A DNA stretch of 64,000 bases from JAVBWI01 sp036677445 (GTDB lineage: Bacteria > Bacillota > Clostridia > Christensenellales > CAG-138). Position numbers and translations under genes: made by a program. Below the pieces are notes generated by a model. That model was not told the origin of the DNA, searched no databases, and was given only the letters and a program-made list of their open reading frames with translations. The stretch lies in the NCBI GenBank assembly GCA_036677445.1, contig JAVBWI010000023.1:248001-312000 (forward strand), given 5' to 3'. Of the stretch, positions 18,546-26,914 are shown piece after piece; the stretch's first letter is position 1; each line of letters starts with the position of its first letter.

Positions 18546-19025
18546 TCAGCCGACAACAACACCGTTGACCAGCAGGAACGAAATCAGCAGCGCCAACACC
18601 GCGTAGGTTTCCACCATAACGGTCAGTATCAACGCTTTGCCCTGCTCGGTAGGCCGCTTGGCAACCATGCCGATACCGGATGCGGCAACCTTGCCCTGCG
18701 CAATAGCGGAAAGCAACCCGCCGATCGCGATAGGCAGCGCGGCGCACAGCAGCTGCAGGCCCTGCGTAAAGGTAGGTACCACGCCGGCTGCAAGCAGGCC
18801 GGCTTTGCTTGCGATAACGAATGCAATCAGAAGGCCGTAAATGCCCTGTGTACCAGGCAAAAGCTGGAGAACGAGCACCGAGCCGAATTTATCCGGATCC
18901 TCCGAAAGAACGCCTGCGCCCGCCTGACCCGCAATGCCAACGCCAATCGCAGAGCCTGCGCCGGCCAACGCCGCTGCCAACGCCGCGCCCAGTGCGGCCA
19001 GGATAGGTCCCCAATTGAATTCCAT
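18546..19025 (-). CDS. atpK: V-type ATPase subunit K (rotor ring proteolipid), 159 aa
   Basis: Membrane rotor subunit made of two fused helical hairpins. The ligand set known for sodium in Enterococcus hirae NtpK is present: Leu56, Thr59 and Gln60 in LQLLPGTQG, Gln110 in IAQGKVAA and Glu139 in MVETYAVL; Gln110 and Glu139 even share the NtpK numbering. This supports sodium rather than proton transport. The ATG at 19025 is chosen because GGAGG is eight bases away; the ATG two codons upstream is too close. Ion specificity is inferred from residues alone. Confidence 0.95.
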   Translation of the reverse strand: MEFNWGPILAALGAALAAALAGAGSAIGVGIAGQAGAGVLSEDPDKFGSVLVLQLLPGTQGIYGLLIAFVIASKAGLLAAGVVPTFTQGLQLLCAALPIAIGGLLSAIAQGKVAASGIGMVAKRPTEQGKALILTVMVETYAVLALLISFLLVNGVVVG

Positions 19026-19097
19026 ACTCATTTCCTCCTTAAGATAGTGGACTGATAATATACTCGACACTTTCACGCGGATGTAAAGTGTCTGTGA

Positions 19098-21008
19098 TCA
19101 GGAAACGACCTTGACGTGTCTTGTATTGTAGCGAAGGGGCTTAAACTCCCTGCCGCCGGTTTCATAGAATTTGCCGTAAAACTCGATATACTGCAGCCTT
19201 GCGCAATGCACGAACGCGCCCAATGTATTGATGCCGACATTGAACAGGTGCAGGAATATCAGCAGCACAATCGCAATGGCCGTTAATAGTATGTCCAGCA
19301 CGATATTATCGGCGCCCATCAGCATGCCGCCAAGCGTGTTGAACACGGAACCGATAACACCCGTGGCGATGCCCAGCGCGAACAAACGCGCATAGGAAAG
19401 CACATCGGACAGATAGCCCGAAACATTGTACAGCTCCGCCAGCCCGGAAACAATTCGCTTGAGGGGGTTTCGTTTTCCGCGGCCCTTCATGAACAGTATC
19501 GTCAGCGCCCCAAGTATCGCGATAACCCCGCCCACCGTGGAAATGGACGGAACCGCCAGCAGCAATACCAGGCCGATAATCACCATGATCCAGGAAAGGG
19601 TATCGAATATCGCCGTCTTCCAGTCACCCTGCGCAAAGCTAGCCTTCATTTTGAGCACCATGCCAAACAGGATATGGATGCCGCCAAGGCCAAAGCACAG
19701 GAACAGCATGCTGATGGGATCTGACATCGGATCCAGCAGCAGCGGGAAAACGTTCGCCGTACCAAACACGGTATCAAAATCCATGCCGAAGAACGAGCCA
19801 ATCAAAAAGCCCCACAGGATGGTGGAAATACCGCCCATCATAATGACCCTGGTAAGCATCCCGGTCATTCCGGTCGGCTTCATGAATTTTAAGAACAGGA
19901 AGCACCCGATTGCCAGCACCAGCCCATACCCCGTATCGCTGACCATCATACCAAACAGCAGAAAATAGAAAGGCGCCATATACGGCGTTGCGTCCATCGA
20001 ACGTGGGTCCGGCCGGGAATAGAGGTTGGTAACCGCCTCATATGGCGTCACATACTCGTTGTTCTGCACGACGGAGGGCGGCACCTCTTCCTCCGTGGGA
20101 TCACGCATTTCCATGTGGTATGCATCCGTTACGGAAGAAACCGCCGCTTCCACCTCCTGTACGCGATCGGAGCGCACCCAGCCTTCCAGAAGAAATGCGG
20201 AAGCGGTCTTGCCCGTGGCGGCCTTTGCATACAGACGGTCGCGCTCGATCGCGGCCGCATCCACCGCGCCCTCGATCTCGTCCCGCTTTTGCGCAAGCGC
20301 GCGAAGCTGCGTGTCCGCGGCTTCCTCCTGCGCCTCAAAGCCCTTGATCTGCGCATCGAGCGCGTCAATCGCCTGCCTGGGCGTCCCCTCCATTTGCGGG
20401 AACGAAAAATCGTTCCATTCCAGCTGCTTAAGCAGCGACTCCACACGGTCGGCATCCGCCTTTTGGCACAACAGCAGCACCGCATGCGCGTTTACGCCGT
20501 CAAACACCTGTACTGCGGCGCAGTCGGACAGCTCGTCCAGCCTGAAGAGGCTTTCTGTTGCAAGCATACCGGTAAAGAGGCCCGTACCCGCCGTCTCGCG
20601 GATATTTTCAATCGGCGTTTCCAGCGCGGCCCACGGCTCCAGCGCCGCTATAAGCTGGGCGGCCTTCTCTTTTTGTGCGCGAAGAGTAGCTTTGTCCCGG
20701 CTGATGGCTTCAATCTGCTCGCCGTACTCCAACGCACCCGCCACGCTGTCTCTAAGCGCTGCCACGGATACCTCCGGCCTGGGCTGGAACATGGATTTCT
20801 TTTGTGCATACGGCCGCAGCAGCTGCAAGGAACCGGAAAGCTTTTGTACCTGGTTTTCCGCGCTGTTCAGCATGTCGGGCGCTTCGCATACCGCTTCCTC
20901 GCCCGTTTGCACGACCTGCACGGCGGAAAGGGACTGCAGCGCATGCAGGATGCTTTCCTCGTCTTCCTTGAGGGCAACGAGGGTCATCCATTTCATGGGT
21001 ACGATCAT
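19098..21008 (-). CDS. atpI: V-type ATPase subunit I (a-subunit), 636 aa
   Basis: Membrane stator subunit carrying the ion half-channels. Residues 1-330 form the cytosolic arm with coiled coils (RALAQKRDEIEGAVDAAAIE). From about residue 345 there are seven to eight membrane helices, starting APFYFLLFGMMVSDTGYGLV and ending HLFNVGINTLGAFVHCARLQ, both highly conserved. The start ATG overlaps the stop of the preceding gene as ATGA. Length is usual. Confidence 0.94.
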   Translation of the reverse strand: MIVPMKWMTLVALKEDEESILHALQSLSAVQVVQTGEEAVCEAPDMLNSAENQVQKLSGSLQLLRPYAQKKSMFQPRPEVSVAALRDSVAGALEYGEQIEAISRDKATLRAQKEKAAQLIAALEPWAALETPIENIRETAGTGLFTGMLATESLFRLDELSDCAAVQVFDGVNAHAVLLLCQKADADRVESLLKQLEWNDFSFPQMEGTPRQAIDALDAQIKGFEAQEEAADTQLRALAQKRDEIEGAVDAAAIERDRLYAKAATGKTASAFLLEGWVRSDRVQEVEAAVSSVTDAYHMEMRDPTEEEVPPSVVQNNEYVTPYEAVTNLYSRPDPRSMDATPYMAPFYFLLFGMMVSDTGYGLVLAIGCFLFLKFMKPTGMTGMLTRVIMMGGISTILWGFLIGSFFGMDFDTVFGTANVFPLLLDPMSDPISMLFLCFGLGGIHILFGMVLKMKASFAQGDWKTAIFDTLSWIMVIIGLVLLLAVPSISTVGGVIAILGALTILFMKGRGKRNPLKRIVSGLAELYNVSGYLSDVLSYARLFALGIATGVIGSVFNTLGGMLMGADNIVLDILLTAIAIVLLIFLHLFNVGINTLGAFVHCARLQYIEFYGKFYETGGREFKPLRYNTRHVKVVS

Positions 21009-21319
21009 TGCCCTGTCACAACCCTTCCCAACAAATACTCCACAGCCTGAGGAAGCCGCTCACGAGCTTTCGCGCATTGGGCCTGCGCCTGTTGATCGCG
21101 TTCTTTGAAAATATTTTCCGCAAGCGCGCGGCCCTGCGCTTCCGCCTGCTCGCAAGCCTGACGAAGCGCCGTACGCGCGGCCTGCGCCTGCGCCGCAAGT
21201 GTTTCTTCAACCTTCGCCTGCGCGGCTGCAACGGCCTCGCGTGCGGCCGCCGCCGCATCCTGACGGATACTCGCCGCCCGGGTTTCTGCTTCCGTGACTT
21301 GTTCTATCATGGAACGCAA
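21005..21319 (-). CDS. V-type ATPase subunit G/H (peripheral stalk), about 104 aa
   Basis: First gene of the ATPase operon, in the position of ntpF. The protein is almost entirely a charged Ala/Gln/Glu coiled coil (AAAREAVAAAQAKVEETLAA) with a short C-terminal tail, as expected for the stalk partner of subunit E. The start is uncertain: a TTG at 21319 lies eight bases after GGGAGG, a GTG at 21328 overlaps that Shine-Dalgarno, and the first ATG at 21310 is too far away. TTG is preferred. Confidence 0.8.
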   Translation of the reverse strand: MRSMIEQVTEAETRAASIRQDAAAAAREAVAAAQAKVEETLAAQAQAARTALRQACEQAEAQGRALAENIFKERDQQAQAQCAKARERLPQAVEYLLGRVVTGQ

Positions 21320-21409
21320 GGCGATCACCTCCCTTGTTAAAATGCTGACAAAACTATTTTACTAACTAGTTTGTGTGAATACAAGCCAAAATAACATGCA
21401 ATTCAGTAT

Positions 21410-21438
21410 ATAATACTCGTACAAAGTACGCGTTGCAA
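21410..21438 (-). promoter_or_regulatory. Candidate promoter of the V-ATPase operon
   Basis: On the minus strand TTGCAA (21433-21438), 17-bp spacer, TATTAT (21410-21415). The spacer contains the palindrome CGTACtttGTACG, which could be an operator. It lies about 90 bp before the first ATPase gene. Confidence 0.55.
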
Positions 21439-21451
21439 GCGATGTTTTTAA

Positions 21452-22081
21452 CTATTTCGTTCCGAACAGGCGATCCCCCGCGTCTCCCAGGCCGGGCACG
21501 ATATAGCCGTGTTCGTTGAGATGGCTGTCCACCGCGGCAAGATAAATATCCACATCGTCATACCGCCTCTGTACGGCGGCGATCCCCTCGGGCGCGGCGA
21601 TGAGGCAGACCAGGCGCACACTCTTGCAGCCGGCATCCTTTACAATGCGTACCGCTTCTACCGCAGAACCCCCTGTCGCCAGCATGGGATCCACGATGAT
21701 GATGTCGCGCTCCTGCACATCGGGCGGAAGCTTGCAGTAATAATCCACAGGCTCCAGCGTTTCCGGATTGCGGTACAGACCGATATGACCCACCTTCGCG
21801 GCGGGAATAAGGCTCATCATACCGTCGACCATACCAAGGCCAGCGCGCAGTATGGGTACGATGCCAAGCTTTTTGCCGGCAAGCACCTTGGTTCTTGCGG
21901 GTGCTACGGGTGTTTCCACCTCGATGTCACAAAGCTCTAAATCTCTGGTGACTTCATATGCCATCAGCATCGCAAGCTCCTGAACCAACTCCCGAAATTC
22001 CTTGGTGCCCGTGTGCTTGTCCCGCAGAAGGGAAATTTTGTGCTGCACCAGAGGATGATCGATAACGACCAGTTTGCCCAT
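21452..22081 (-). CDS. upp: Uracil phosphoribosyltransferase, 209 aa
   Basis: Converts uracil and PRPP to UMP (pyrimidine salvage). The PRPP-binding loop is IIVDPMLATGGSA and the uracil-binding C-terminal part is GYIVPGLGDAGDRLFGTK. The ATG at 22081 gives MGKLVVIDHPLVQHK, the usual N-terminus; the 14-codon upstream extension is not conserved. It follows rpiB by 69 bp on the same strand and is the last gene of the salvage/YwlE cluster. Confidence 0.97.
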   Translation of the reverse strand: MGKLVVIDHPLVQHKISLLRDKHTGTKEFRELVQELAMLMAYEVTRDLELCDIEVETPVAPARTKVLAGKKLGIVPILRAGLGMVDGMMSLIPAAKVGHIGLYRNPETLEPVDYYCKLPPDVQERDIIIVDPMLATGGSAVEAVRIVKDAGCKSVRLVCLIAAPEGIAAVQRRYDDVDIYLAAVDSHLNEHGYIVPGLGDAGDRLFGTK

Positions 22082-22150
22082 TTCGTTTTCCTCCCAGGTA
22101 TTTGAAATAGATTGTATAAACAAGACAGAGGCCCTGTCTGACGATACTCG

Positions 22151-22591
22151 TCAGCGGGCCTCGTATGCTGTGATTTTATCCACCCGTCGCTGATGCCGGC
22201 CGCCTTCGAACTCGGTCGACAACCATACCCGTACGATCTCACGGGCCATTGCCAGTCCAATCATACCCGCGCCCATGGCCAGCACATTGCTGTTGTTATG
22301 CCCGCGGGTAAGGCCTGCCGAAACGGGTTCGCTGCACAGTGCGCAACGCACGCCATGCACCTTGTTGGCCGTAATACTCATGCCGATGCCCGTATAGCAA
22401 ATCAGTATGCCGCGGTCAAACCTGCCGAGAGAAACGGCGTCCGCCACAAGTGCGGCATAGTCCGGGTAATCCACGCTCTCTTCCGACATACAGCCAAAGT
22501 CTTCCACCTCATGCCCCAATTCCCGCACATAATCCACCAGAGCCGTTTTGAGCTTAAATGCGGAATGGTCGCAGCCAAATGCAATTTTCAT
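22151..22591 (-). CDS. rpiB: Ribose-5-phosphate isomerase B, 146 aa
   Basis: Interconverts ribose-5-phosphate and ribulose-5-phosphate in the pentose-phosphate pathway. Family motifs are MKIAFGCDHSAFKLK, VDYPDYA and GIGMSITANKVHGVRCAL. Length (146) is typical. It is only 6 bp from ywlE and lies in the order sua5-ywlE-rpiB-upp found in many Firmicutes. Confidence 0.95.
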   Translation of the reverse strand: MKIAFGCDHSAFKLKTALVDYVRELGHEVEDFGCMSEESVDYPDYAALVADAVSLGRFDRGILICYTGIGMSITANKVHGVRCALCSEPVSAGLTRGHNNSNVLAMGAGMIGLAMAREIVRVWLSTEFEGGRHQRRVDKITAYEAR

Positions 22592-22597
22592 GTACCG

Positions 22598-23119
22598 TTA
22601 TCCTCTTCCTATTACCGAGGGGAGTCCGTCCCCTATTAATTCGTTTTCGATGCGCGTGAGCGTTTTTTGTATGGCCTCGCGGATCTCCGCCGCCGCCTCG
22701 ATATACACGTCGAGCGGCTGCCGGAACGGATCCTGAATATCGAATTCGTCGTCCCCGGGAAATCCATCCACGCCCGCGGCGTACCCTTTGAGCGTATGCG
22801 CCTTTTCCTGCGCCTCGGGGCAAATGGCCTCCAGCTCGTCGAGATGCTGCGCCTCCATCGTCAATATAAGATCCGCCTGCTCGGCCAGCTCGGGCGTCAA
22901 CTGCTGCGCACGGTGGCGGCCAAAGCGGATGCCCATCTCTTCGAGCGCCTGCTGCGCATACTCGGACATTTCAGCGCCCTCGCAAGCCATGGTTCCTGCG
23001 GATTCCACCTCAATGGAACCCGACAATCGTGGGTGGTCGTCTACCAGGTCTTCCATGATGGCTTCCGCCATCGGACTTCGGCAGCTGTTGCCGGTGCAGA
23101 CGAATAGCACGGTTTTCAA
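22598..23119 (-). CDS. ywlE: Low-molecular-weight protein arginine/tyrosine phosphatase (YwlE-like), 173 aa
   Basis: Low-molecular-weight phosphatase fold. The P-loop is Cys8-TGNSC-Arg14-S and the general acid is Asp130 in DPF. In Bacillus YwlE, Thr at loop position 11 gives phosphoarginine specificity; here the equivalent residue is Ser12, not the Ile of tyrosine phosphatases, so arginine phosphatase activity is plausible. The start is TTG with GGAGG five bases upstream. It sits between sua5 and rpiB, as in Bacillus. Confidence 0.88.
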   Translation of the reverse strand: MKTVLFVCTGNSCRSPMAEAIMEDLVDDHPRLSGSIEVESAGTMACEGAEMSEYAQQALEEMGIRFGRHRAQQLTPELAEQADLILTMEAQHLDELEAICPEAQEKAHTLKGYAAGVDGFPGDDEFDIQDPFRQPLDVYIEAAAEIREAIQKTLTRIENELIGDGLPSVIGRG

Positions 23120-23179
23120 AACGTCCTCCTGTTCACGCGGGGATCCCGCGATTAATGGCGCATGTGCGCGACATGCATA

Positions 23180-24235
23180 TTAGTCAGAGAGTTTGTCTGC
23201 GTCCTCACAGCAAAAGCCGGCGGCGCGCAGCAAGCGATTCATAAAGGCAAGCCCAGCCTCTTCGGCCGGCACGCCTTCGGCCAACAGCACGTCCGCTTGC
23301 GCGCCCCGCTCCCGCAGGGCGGAAAACAAGCTTGCGCAAAGCGTCTGTGGGCGCTCCCTGTCGCCTATTATAGCATACTCTTTTTCGCGATAAAAGTGTT
23401 GGGTTTGCCTTGTCGCCAAAATCATGCACTTTTTGTGCGCATTTGTATAAGTATCATACAGCTCTGAAATACGCCGGGCCATATTGGAAAGCGTTCCTGT
23501 CACGACGATTACCTGCGCATCCGGCGCATAATGCTTATACCGCATGCCGGGGGAGGCCGCCTGCTCCCCTTCGCCAAGCGGCTGCAGCAGGCTTTTGTGC
23601 AGCCTGACCGGGCCTATGACCGCTTCGAGCATGCTCTGCGTGACCGCGCCCGGGCGCAGTATCATGGGCTCCGCACCTACCGCCACCACGGTGGATTCCA
23701 CACCGAATTTACAGGGGCCGCCGTCGATGACGAGCGGTATTCTGCCCGCCATGTCCTCCAGCACATGCGCCGCCGTGGTAGGGCTGGGCCTGCCCGAGGC
23801 ATTGGCGCTGGGCGCCGCGATGGGCACCCCTGCCGCCTTAATGAGCGCGCGCGCCGTTTTATTATCCGGCATGCGGACGGCCACGGTGGGAAGCCCCGCC
23901 GTAACGATATCCGGTACGGCATCGGTCCGGGTATACACCAGCGTCAGAGGCCCCGGCCAAAAAGCGTCCATCAGCCGCTGCGCTTTTTCGGGTATGGTAT
24001 CCCAAAGCTTATGCACATCGTTTTTGCGGCAAACATGCAGTATCAGCGGGTTGTCGGACGGGCGGCCCTTGGCCGCAAAAATACCCTGTACGGCCTCTGC
24101 ATCCATTCCGTTTGCGCCAAGGCCATATACGGTCTCGGTCGGAAAGGCGACAAGCCCGCCTTCTTTTATAAGCCGACCGCCCAGCTGCGTGCCCGCTTCG
24201 GGATTGCCCCGGGCGTCGATCACCTGTGTCTGCAT
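23180..24235 (-). CDS. ywlC: L-threonylcarbamoyladenylate synthase (Sua5/YwlC type), 351 aa
   Basis: Makes threonylcarbamoyl-AMP from threonine, bicarbonate and ATP for the t6A37 tRNA modification. The catalytic YrdC domain (residues about 10-205) shows GGLVAFPTETVYGLGANG, then AAKGRPSDNPL and PSANASGRPSPT. The C-terminal Sua5 domain (about 230-351) makes it the long, two-domain form. The start follows a G6 run. It lies upstream of ywlE and 143 bp downstream of prfA, with a palindromic element between. Confidence 0.94.
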   Translation of the reverse strand: MQTQVIDARGNPEAGTQLGGRLIKEGGLVAFPTETVYGLGANGMDAEAVQGIFAAKGRPSDNPLILHVCRKNDVHKLWDTIPEKAQRLMDAFWPGPLTLVYTRTDAVPDIVTAGLPTVAVRMPDNKTARALIKAAGVPIAAPSANASGRPSPTTAAHVLEDMAGRIPLVIDGGPCKFGVESTVVAVGAEPMILRPGAVTQSMLEAVIGPVRLHKSLLQPLGEGEQAASPGMRYKHYAPDAQVIVVTGTLSNMARRISELYDTYTNAHKKCMILATRQTQHFYREKEYAIIGDRERPQTLCASLFSALRERGAQADVLLAEGVPAEEAGLAFMNRLLRAAGFCCEDADKLSD

Positions 24236-24252
24236 ATACCCCCCAAATTTGG

Positions 24253-24387
24253 AATGAATGATGAATAATTGCTGATGAAATCCCTGACGGGATTTTTTCG
24301 AATGATCGGGGGCGAAACGTTCGCCTTAGTCTATTCATTAAAAAGAAATTCCGAAGGAATTCCCTCCGTAATTACTCATTATACATT
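24253..24387. mobile_element. MITE-like palindromic element at the 3' end of prfA
   Basis: About 135 bp bounded by imperfect terminal inverted repeats: AATGAATGATGAATAATT at 24253-24270 and its complement at 24370-24387 match at 15 of 18 positions. Inside are AAATCCC/GGGATTT with a four-base loop, followed by T6, and AATTCC-GAAG-GGAATT. The prfA stop codon (24379-24381) lies within the right repeat, so the element supplies the last codons of prfA. No transposase; target duplications were not recognised. Confidence 0.55.
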
Positions 24388-25452
24388 ACTATCGGTAAGT
24401 CTCGCTGCGCGTTCGGCCAAAATCAGCGCGTCCAGCATCTCATCCATATCGCCGTCAAGGAACTGCTCCAGCTTATAGAGCGTAAGCCCGATGCGGTGAT
24501 CCGTCACGCGCCCCTGCGGGAAGTTATAGGTGCGTATGCGTTCGCTGCGGTCGCCCGAACCCACCTGGCTTTTGCGCGTCTGCGCAAGCTCCGCGTCCTT
24601 TTGATTCTGGTACATCTCCAGCAGGCGGCTTTTGAGCAGGCGCATGGCCTGTTCCTTGTTTTTGAGCTGCGAGCGCTCATCCTGACAGGCGACGACCAGA
24701 CCCGTGGGCAGATGCGTAATGCGGATAGCGCTGTCCGTCTTATTGACGTGCTGGCCCCCCGCACCGCTGGAACGGTAGGTATCGATGCGCAGGTCGCCGT
24801 CCTTGATTTCCACCTCGACATCTTCCGCCTCCGGCAATACGGCGACGGTGGCGGCGCTGGTATGGATACGCCCCTGGCTCTCCGTTTCGGGCACGCGCTG
24901 CACGCGGTGTACGCCGCTTTCAAATTTCAGGCGGCTGTAAGCGCCGCGCTTGCCGCCAAGCGAGAACACGACTTCCTTGACGCCGCCCATATCCGTAAGG
25001 TTGTTGGTGATATAGTCCACCTTGTAGCCGTTGCGCTCGGCATAGCGGAGGTACATGCGCAAAAGATCCGCGCCAAATAGCGACGCCTCGTCGCCGCCGG
25101 TACCCGCGCGCACCTCGATGATGACGTCCTTATCGTCGTTCGGGTCCCGCGGCACCAGCAGCAGCTTGAGCTCGTCAAGCAGCTTTTCCTCGCGCTCGGT
25201 AAGTTCTGCAAGCTCCGCATGCACCATTTCCTTCATTTCCGTATCCAGGTGCTCCTCCAGCATGGCGCGGCAATCCGCGCGGGCGCCCTGCGCCTGCGTA
25301 TAAGCATCGTATTTCTCTACGATCTCGGAAAGATCGGCGTGTTCTTTGACCATGGCGCGCCATGCGGCCTGATCCGCCATGGCGTCGGGCGCGGAAAGCG
25401 CAACGCCCAGCGCTTCATATCGTTGTTTGATGGTTTCCAGCTTACTCTTCAT
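24379..25452 (-). CDS. prfA: Peptide chain release factor 1, 357 aa
   Basis: Terminates translation at UAA and UAG. The anticodon-like tripeptide is PET in RVPETESQGRIHTSA, and the peptidyl-hydrolysis motif GGQ lies in SSGAGGQHVNKT. The ATG at 25452 yields the standard N-terminus MKSKLETIKQRYEAL; the 37-codon extension is rejected. The final residues TDSNV and the stop fall inside an inverted repeat. Its modifying enzyme PrmC is encoded about 1.5 kb upstream in the same direction. Confidence 0.97.
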   Translation of the reverse strand: MKSKLETIKQRYEALGVALSAPDAMADQAAWRAMVKEHADLSEIVEKYDAYTQAQGARADCRAMLEEHLDTEMKEMVHAELAELTEREEKLLDELKLLLVPRDPNDDKDVIIEVRAGTGGDEASLFGADLLRMYLRYAERNGYKVDYITNNLTDMGGVKEVVFSLGGKRGAYSRLKFESGVHRVQRVPETESQGRIHTSAATVAVLPEAEDVEVEIKDGDLRIDTYRSSGAGGQHVNKTDSAIRITHLPTGLVVACQDERSQLKNKEQAMRLLKSRLLEMYQNQKDAELAQTRKSQVGSGDRSERIRTYNFPQGRVTDHRIGLTLYKLEQFLDGDMDEMLDALILAERAARLTDSNV

Positions 25453-25532
25453 AAGGACCCCCGTTTTAACGTATTGCCGCCGCCAGCATAGCGGCGGCGC
25501 AGCGGCGCAGCGAACTCCATGCGCGCATTCTC

Positions 25533-26861
25533 TTATGCCAGCGGCGGCACGGCGTCGCCGCAAACGTTCAATACATGCGCGCGCGCATTTTCCATGCCCG
25601 CGTAATTGCCGTCGGCCAGCGCGCCGCAGGCCGTGACGGCCGCGGTATCCGCAAGCGCGGGCAGCACCTCGTGCAGCGTACGCCCTTCCACCCTGTGCTT
25701 CATGCAGTAAAGCGGCAGCAGCCCCGCATCATGCAGCCGCACTGCGCCATCCGGCGATTTTTCCAACGTAAGCTGCACATACAGGCCGTAATCCCGCGGC
25801 GAGGGCGCCATGTTGGATAAAAAATTGCCCACAGAATAGACGACCAGCCCGGTGTATTCCTCTTCGCCGCGCTGTACGCGCACATATTCCGCCGGCTGCA
25901 CCACATGCGGGTGGGAGCCTATGACCGCGTCCGCCCCCTGTGCAAGCAGCCACTGCGCAAGCTTGCGTGTGGAACTTGCGGGTTCGTTGGAAAACTCCGT
26001 ATCCCAGTGCACAAAGGCGATGATGAATTCCGCACCCGCCTCGCGGCAGAGGCGGATATCTTCCGCCATACGGGTTTTATCTCCGGTGCGTCCCACGGCG
26101 TAGAGGTGTTGCTCCCCATTAAGCCGGTCTTCGTAGCCGTTGACGCTGAACGTCCACGCAAGCATGCCGATGCGGATACCGTTGGCCTCTGCGACGCGCG
26201 GCGTATCGCGATCTTCCCGCGAAACATAGGTGCCCAATTGCGTGAGCCCCGCGGCGCGAAGCACCTGTGCGGTGCGAAGCAATCCCTCCGGCCCGCGGTC
26301 AAGGCAGTGATTGTTGGCGGTAGTGATCACATCAAAGCCGGAAGCGTACAGCGACGCCGCCAATGCATCCGGCGCGTTGAAGGTTTGCCGTTCCCCTGCG
26401 GGCACCGTGCCATCCATCATGGGCGTAGGCGCGCTGGGCGCCGGGCTGGAATAGCCCGCCGCCTCCCCCGCAAGCGGCACTTCCAGGTTGCCGCATAACA
26501 CATCCACGTTCTGGAACCATGGCTGCATGGCAAAAAAGCTCGGAGTAAAATCGTAGGCCTGCGCCGCATCGCTCCATGCGCCGTTTACCTGACTCTGCAT
26601 CATCATGATGTCGCCCACCGCGCCCACCGTTGCGTACACAGGCGTGGGTTCAGGCGTCGGGGTCGGCACAGGGGTAGGTACGGGCGTCGGAACGGGCGAA
26701 GGAGTGGGCCGCCGTGTTGCAGCGGGCAGATCCATCACCTCCGCCGCGGCAGGGGCAGATGCAGTCTGCGCCGCACAGCCGGAAAAGCATATGCATAAAA
26801 GCGTGAGCATGAGTATCAGCGCACAAACCGCTATGGCAATGCGCGTTTGCATCCCAGCCAT
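25533..26861 (-). CDS. CapA-family metallophosphatase-like lipoprotein, 442 aa
   Basis: A CapA/PgsA-type protein (poly-gamma-glutamate synthesis family), usually membrane-anchored and facing outward. The signal peptide ends in lipobox FSGC. A Pro/Thr linker rich in VPTP repeats (about 50-75) leads to the metallophosphoesterase-like domain: AVGDIMM, NNHCLDRG, FVHWDTEF and GSHPHV. The ATG at 26861 follows GGAGG by five bases. Domain identity is clear; substrate is unknown. Its place between prfA and prmC is unusual and may be incidental. Confidence 0.9.
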   Translation of the reverse strand: MAGMQTRIAIAVCALILMLTLLCICFSGCAAQTASAPAAAEVMDLPAATRRPTPSPVPTPVPTPVPTPTPEPTPVYATVGAVGDIMMMQSQVNGAWSDAAQAYDFTPSFFAMQPWFQNVDVLCGNLEVPLAGEAAGYSSPAPSAPTPMMDGTVPAGERQTFNAPDALAASLYASGFDVITTANNHCLDRGPEGLLRTAQVLRAAGLTQLGTYVSREDRDTPRVAEANGIRIGMLAWTFSVNGYEDRLNGEQHLYAVGRTGDKTRMAEDIRLCREAGAEFIIAFVHWDTEFSNEPASSTRKLAQWLLAQGADAVIGSHPHVVQPAEYVRVQRGEEEYTGLVVYSVGNFLSNMAPSPRDYGLYVQLTLEKSPDGAVRLHDAGLLPLYCMKHRVEGRTLHEVLPALADTAAVTACGALADGNYAGMENARAHVLNVCGDAVPPLA

Positions 26862-26914
26862 AAGCTCCTCCTGTTTGAAAGCGTAACCAACTGAATACGA
26901 ATTGTGTTTTGCGC

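Noticed and set aside
26587..26720. VPTP repeats of the CapA-like protein as a separate repeat element
   Set aside because: A short Pro/Thr linker after a lipoprotein signal is usual for cell-surface proteins and needs no special explanation.
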